A stretch of 64,000 nt of DNA from Paratinospora sagittata. Its lineage: Eukaryota > Streptophyta > Magnoliopsida > Ranunculales > Menispermaceae. Each line of letters starts with the position of its first letter. Position 1 is the first letter of the stretch. The notes beneath the pieces were generated by a model that had not been told where the DNA came from, did not search any database, and worked only from the letters and a program-made list of their open reading frames with translations. This document shows positions 59,501 to 64,000 of this stretch, piece by piece. The DNA is taken from the NCBI GenBank assembly GCA_035771175.1, contig CM069600.1:7153729-7217728 (forward strand), in the 5' to 3' direction. The position numbers and the translations under genes were made by a program.

Positions 59501-62085
59501 GAACTTGATGATATCCCGACCGCAAGTCAAGCTTCGTGAAGTACCGAGCTGCACCCAATTGATCGAACAAATCTGCAATCAAAGGAATAGGATATTGGTT
59601 TCGAACAGTTACCTTGTTTAGAGCTCTGTAGTCAACACACATACGCAAGCTCCCATCATGTTTCTTCTGAAATAACACTGGTGCTCCGTATGGTGCCTTT
59701 GATGGTCGAATGAAGCCTGAGTCAATGAGTTCACTCAACTGCTTCCTCAATTCAGCTAGTTCTGGTGCTGCCATCCTGTAAGGACGGCTAGCTGGAGGTT
59801 TCGCCCCCGGAATCAACTCAATCTTGTGATCGATGAGCCTTCGTGGAGGGAGTTGCTTCGGGAGTTCTCCAGGCATCACATCTTGGAAAGTCGACAGTAT
59901 CTTCGTCACTGCCTCTGGAACAGGTTGTGACTCCTCTTCCCGCTCGTCTACCACCAAGGTAGCCAAGTATGTCTCCTCCCCCTTCTTGAGACCTTTCTTC
60001 AACTGTAGAGCGGAAATTCTCTTGTCCTTCGATTCAACGGCCATCGTTGGAATCATACAAGGAGAGTCTCCGAACATACACAGGGCTTCCAAGTAGGGCA
60101 TTGGCACTGCTCTCGCTTCATGCAAGAACTCTATACCCAATATCACCTTGAAATCATCCATGGGAATAGCCATGAAGTTGGTCCTACCTGACCACCTACC
60201 CACCTCTATGGGCACGGCCTTCGCAACACCATGGATAGGCCTCGCAGCGGAGTTTACAGCTTTGATCTTGCTCGAGTCACTTTCTAACTTGAGACCCAAG
60301 CGTTGAGCTTCACCTTCAGCAATGAAGTTGTGGGTGGCACCCGTGTCTACCATAGCACGAGTCATCTTGCCACTGATTTTGAGTTCAACAAACAACAATC
60401 CTCTTGATGGATTCGTCTGCTTGTCGGCAACCTGCCCCTTCAAGGCATTCAATAACCGCAGTGCCCCCATCCTCGGCTCATCTGCCTCGACATGAGATTG
60501 GGAGGCCTTCTGCAAAGGCTCTTGGCTATCAGTTATTGCTCGCAATGCATTAAGGGCACTCTTTTTGGGACACACAGCTACTCGATGTGGCCCTGCACAC
60601 AAGAAGCACTTCAACTCCCTTGTCTTGTAGCTTGCTGTTGAAGTGTAGGATGATGAGGGTTGCTTGGAAGATGAGGGTCCCTTGCTAAACTGGCTCTTTG
60701 GCTTGTTGGTACTGCCCTCGTCCTTCCCCGATGGAGGCTTTGGATTGTTGCCACTCGATACCATTTTCTTCTTTTCCCCAAAGCTGGTGTTATAATCAGT
60801 CAATCTTTCGGCCGCTACATAAGCAGACGCGAGGTCTAGGACCTTCTGCCTCTGTAACTCAGTTCGAGCCCACGGTTTTAACCAATCCAGGAAGAAGAAT
60901 AATCTATCTTCTTCGGCCATACCGTGAATGTCCAACATGAGAGTCGAATATTGCTTCACATACTCTCGAACGGTACCTGTATGTTGGATCTGCCTTAGCT
61001 TTTGCCTAGCCAAGAATCCCACATTCTCAGGTAGAAACTGATTCTTGAGTTCCTTCTTGAGGTCTTCCCAAGTATCAATAGTCACAGATCCGTTCTGAAT
61101 CGCCGTGTAACGAGTTCGCCACCATAACTTGGCATCCCTTGCCAAGAACATAGCGGCTGTTGTTACCTTATCTTGCTCCGTCTCAAGCTTGACCACATTC
61201 ATATATTGTTCGAGATCGAACAAGAAATTCTCCAATTCCTTGGCATCTCGGGCTCCATGGTAATGCTTTGGTTCTGGTACCTTAACCTTCCTTCGACTCT
61301 CGGTCTCCCTCGGACCAGTCGAACCCGCTAGTTTGGTAAGGACATTCACCCTAGCATTCATCTCATCGAGCTGCTCTCGTACCACCTGGAACGAAGCTTG
61401 GTTTTCCTCTACCAAGGCTTCATAAACCTCACTACCCGATTGTTGGGCATTCTCTATGAGTTCCATTCGTGCAACCAGTTGTGCAAACCTCGCTTCCATC
61501 TCCTCGGAACGCGCTACTCGAGCTTCCAGTTCTTCGAACCTTTCCTTGGTGGATCTTTTTTGTTCAGCCATTCTCTTGCTTTGGCTCTGATACCACTTGT
61601 CACGGGACAACTTTGGAACAAGGCAATTCCCGTGCAGCACCCGGCAATTCACTAGCAAGGTCAGCCAAACTGCAAGTAACAAGAGATAGCAACACAAAAT
61701 AGAAGGCAACAAGTAATGGAAATAATGATCTTATTAATATCAAATGAACTGTTACAATACACTGGGGTCAACACGAAAGAACACACACGCACCCTAGGGG
61801 AGCAGGTATCACTAGAGCACCACACCACTAGCAATAGTGGGTAGCAACAAGGGACAAGGCAACACACGTTGGTAGCTTCACTTGGGACTCGAATGTAGGG
61901 GAACACCTATGCACTACTCTAGGCGACTACCACCTCCCCTACAAGGTAGATGTTAAGCTTTTCAACTATCTCCAAAAGGAAACATCAAAATGTGAGGCCA
62001 ATCATACTGGGCCTTTATTACAAAAATGCCACTCGAAATACAAAACAAAATACATGACGGTGCATGGGACAACATGACCGTGACA
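56540..62085 (-). mobile_element. Young, nearly intact chromodomain Ty3/gypsy element
   Basis: LTRs at 56540-57027 (3') and 61598-62085 (5'), 488 bp each with three mismatches (56578/61636, 56606/61664, 56953/62011), all transitions. A 4-bp GCAG flanks both sides (56536-56539, 62086-62089). Primer-binding site TGGTATCAGAGCC is at 61583-61595 and the polypurine tract AAGTGGGGGAGTC at 57028-57040, both on the minus strand. It is 5.5 kb with one polyprotein frame. It sits inside an older gypsy pol. Confidence 0.92.
57039..61571 (-). pseudogene. Chromovirus Gag-Pol polyprotein with one in-frame stop
   Basis: ATG at 61571; 1511 codons to the final TAA (57041-57039). Order: coiled coil (about 10-85), gag core (100-260), zinc knuckle [13 protein letters not shown] (322-334), protease DTG (409-411), RT with YLDD (744-747), RNase H (VQTDASDFALGG), integrase with an HHCC finger ending CLTCQQDK, then core, and a C-terminal chromodomain (YLVKWKDLPEAEASWEP). 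Codon 785 is TAA (59219-59217), between RT and RNase H; all else is in one frame. The integrase motif reads HPQTERFN where relatives have four more residues after HPQT, so a small in-frame deletion is possible. The long frame upstream of 61571 runs through the primer site and LTR and is not the start. Chromodomains direct integration to heterochromatin in this group. Confidence 0.9.
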
Positions 62086-62089
62086 GCAG

Positions 62090-62810
62090 GGAAGCGTGAT
62101 CGAATTTCAAAATTCTCAATGGAGAAATGATCCTTTCGATTCTGACTTTATTACTATTTAATGTCTACCAAATGAGTGTTCCTTAATACTTGTTCAGGAG
62201 AAAGAAGTAGATATTTTGACATACCTCCATCAGAGAGGACGGAGTCGATGTGTCGGCATACCTCCATTGGGGAGGATGAAGGCGATACTTCGACATACCT
62301 CTACCAGAGAGGAAGGAGCCAACATTTCGACATACCTTTACTGAGTTGAAAAATCTCGACATACCTCTTATGGGGCTTCACTCAGTAGCATTTAGAAAGA
62401 AAATCGAACGATAAGGATCTCCTCAGAATGAGAATGGAAGTATATGATTATAGTCTTGGTGGTTGAAATTCCTGATCTTAGCATGGGCATGACGCCAGCT
62501 GTGTGAGAGTTTGTGTACAACAATGATTACTAGTCCAGTATGGGTATGACTCCTTTGAGGTTTTATATGGTAAGCCATGTAGATCTCCGATGTATTGGAC
62601 GGAGATAAGAGATACCTTGATGATAGGACCAGAGTTTGTACAAGAACACACAGAGAAGATTCAAATAGATCAAGCGAAATTTGAAAGCACCAGAAAAGCT
62701 ACGCCGATAATTAGCGGAGAGTCATAGGGTTGATGTGGGAGATGTGTGTGAAAGGTCTCACCTCAGAAAGGACATGATGTAGGATTCATGTTCCTTAAAT
62801 AGACCATTCA
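62090..62810 (+). pseudogene. Gypsy integrase C-terminal remnant
   Basis: Reads YDSFEVLYGKPCRSPMYWTE and then GPEFVQEHTEKIQ (about 62545-62670), the standard end of the integrase core, then a decayed tail. It continues the older pol split at 56540. Confidence 0.7.
62218..62390 (+). repeat. Imperfect tandem repeats of CGACATACCTC units
   Basis: Five units of 29-38 bp, each starting (C)GACATACCTC and continuing GAGAGGAAGGAG in the better copies. Two more units occur at 63235-63300. Confidence 0.7.
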
Positions 62811-63381
62811 AACTTGACTCCCACAATTATGAATGTTTAAATTTTGGAAATACTCGGATGGAGTATTTTCCTAAAAAGAGCTCTTGGATCCAACATAACG
62901 GGCCTGGATATTTAGAATTGCTCTAAAGGCTAGATTTCCATATGAGTCACCGAATTAGGGTATTCATATTTCATTCCATACTAATTATGGAATTCAAATT
63001 GTTAATTGAATACTTATGACCAAATAAGATGAAGATTGATTGAAAGTTTCAACCTCTTGATCCTTGAATATACAATTTAGGACAGAGTATTCTTGTAATC
63101 AATTGGATCCAGGTTGTTAAATTCAGAACATTGGAATGATTCTTCAAGTAATTTAACTTGAAGTAGATTTAGTTCTGACTTTTACTGTATAACGAGTCCT
63201 TAATGATATGTATAAAAAGGAAGGAGTTGAAATTCAACATACCTCTATAAAGAGGAAGGAGTTGAAGTTTCAACATACCTCTTCTAGGACTTCATCAAGT
63301 AACATTTGGAACACCAGAGGATAAGGAGGAACATAAGGGTTTACTTAGGGATAGACCTAAAAGTACATGATCCGTGGCCTG
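62811..63381. other. Degenerate gypsy-derived DNA, no gene
   Basis: No recognisable domain. It contains two more copies of the ACATACCTC repeat (63235-63300), linking it to the same older element. Confidence 0.4.
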
Positions 63382-64000
63382 TGTCACACTCTACCCGGAC
63401 GCGCCTAAACCAGCGGGACACTCACAGGCGGGGCGCGAATGCATTATAACAGTTATTAAGTGCGCAGGTACACAATTCAAGTACAAGTCTTTTTTCATTA
63501 ATTTCAGAATGTATTTTGTACATAATGAGGGAACATCCTCCCAAAAATCTCTCTAACTAATTGAACAAATAAGTAAGGGGGTACAAAATGAGAGTCCAAA
63601 ACACCTCCGCCCAATTCACCCTAAACTCTTGTAAAATGTTTAGCAACAGGATAAGTTATTGTCCAGTGGGTAAAATAGTTCGTGAATATGACAATTAATA
63701 AAGAAGACATCATAATCATACATCAAATATACACAACATAGCATAATAAACAGTGCAACATAGCTTAACAGGTAAGTGTACATAACACTGTCTCGTAATG
63801 GCTCTGTGATCGTATATCGCCCTAGGTTCACATACAAATGTCCATCTCCAAGTAATCCTGGGTTCACATTATACGTCCATCTTTAGGAGAAACATCAATA
63901 ATAGTGGGCACAATTGCACCAGTAAATAATTTATAGATCACAAACCACTTACGTCACTAGGTGGTTCTTATTTTATGTATGATGACCATGCATGTGCGGG
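63382..64000 (-). mobile_element. Ty3/gypsy LTR, cut by the window end
   Basis: Begins TGTCACACTCTACCCGG on the plus strand (LTR 3' end). It is collinear with 43414-44060, including the CAGTGGGTAAAATAGTTCGTGAATA block and the GATGTCC repeats. The remainder is outside the window. Confidence 0.75.

Noticed and set aside
61572..61712. Upstream extension of the chromovirus frame beyond 61571
   Set aside because: It translates the primer-binding site and LTR; the ATG at 61571 is the first after the primer site.
63382..64000. 3' LTR of the plus-strand gypsy element whose integrase end is at 62540
   Set aside because: This LTR is in minus orientation and belongs to the family at 43414-44837, so it cannot be that element's 3' LTR.

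Overview
The window is nuclear DNA of a flowering plant, probably a eudicot. It is AT-rich, its genes have GT-AG introns, and most of it is LTR retrotransposon in several nested layers. It also carries hAT-like and Tourist-like DNA elements, a LINE tail and a SINE tail. I see no rRNA, tRNA or organelle genes. The species cannot be named from the sequence alone.

Left part (1-34850): a damaged cluster of small secreted thionin-like cysteine-rich protein genes. Three copies look intact: A at 6646-7408 (+), B at 22243-22954 (-) and D at 32486-33276 (-). Copy C (27529-28426, -) has a 2-nt frameshift in the signal peptide. Copies E (29450, +) and F (34178, +) are remnants of a second subfamily that diverge head-to-head from C and D. 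The window opens on the last codon of another copy. Pieces of the common downstream region occur six times. A and D are an inverted duplicate pair with the same intronic MITE; B and C have the empty site. A Ty1/copia element (8353-18095, TSD AGGTC) sits in one downstream region and carries two gypsy solo LTRs. Part of this nested structure is copied in inverse orientation at 25700-27290. A degenerate chromovirus (18241-21985) is split by another solo LTR.

Middle part (35440-46103): a relict Tat-like element, then one clear conserved gene. This is a five-exon gene for a SecE-type plastid translocase subunit, best matched to SECE2 (38160-46103, +). It has TATA-less upstream DNA with three TGGGCC motifs and a fourth intron of 7.0 kb filled with a LINE tail, a hAT MITE, a hairpin, a solo LTR and a Tourist-like MITE. 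A 2.7-kb minisatellite array with a roughly 48-bp monomer and a higher-order period near 485 bp lies just downstream (46298-49035).

Right part (49080-64000): nested Ty3/gypsy DNA. It contains remnants of gag and pol, a large inverted repeat of two LTRs (51637-53174 and 53766-55296), and a young chromodomain-bearing element (56540-62085). That element has 488-bp LTRs with only three mismatches and one in-frame stop. A further LTR runs off the window end. The two functional themes are a defence-peptide family being amplified and broken by transposons, and a housekeeping plastid gene that tolerates a transposon-filled intron.
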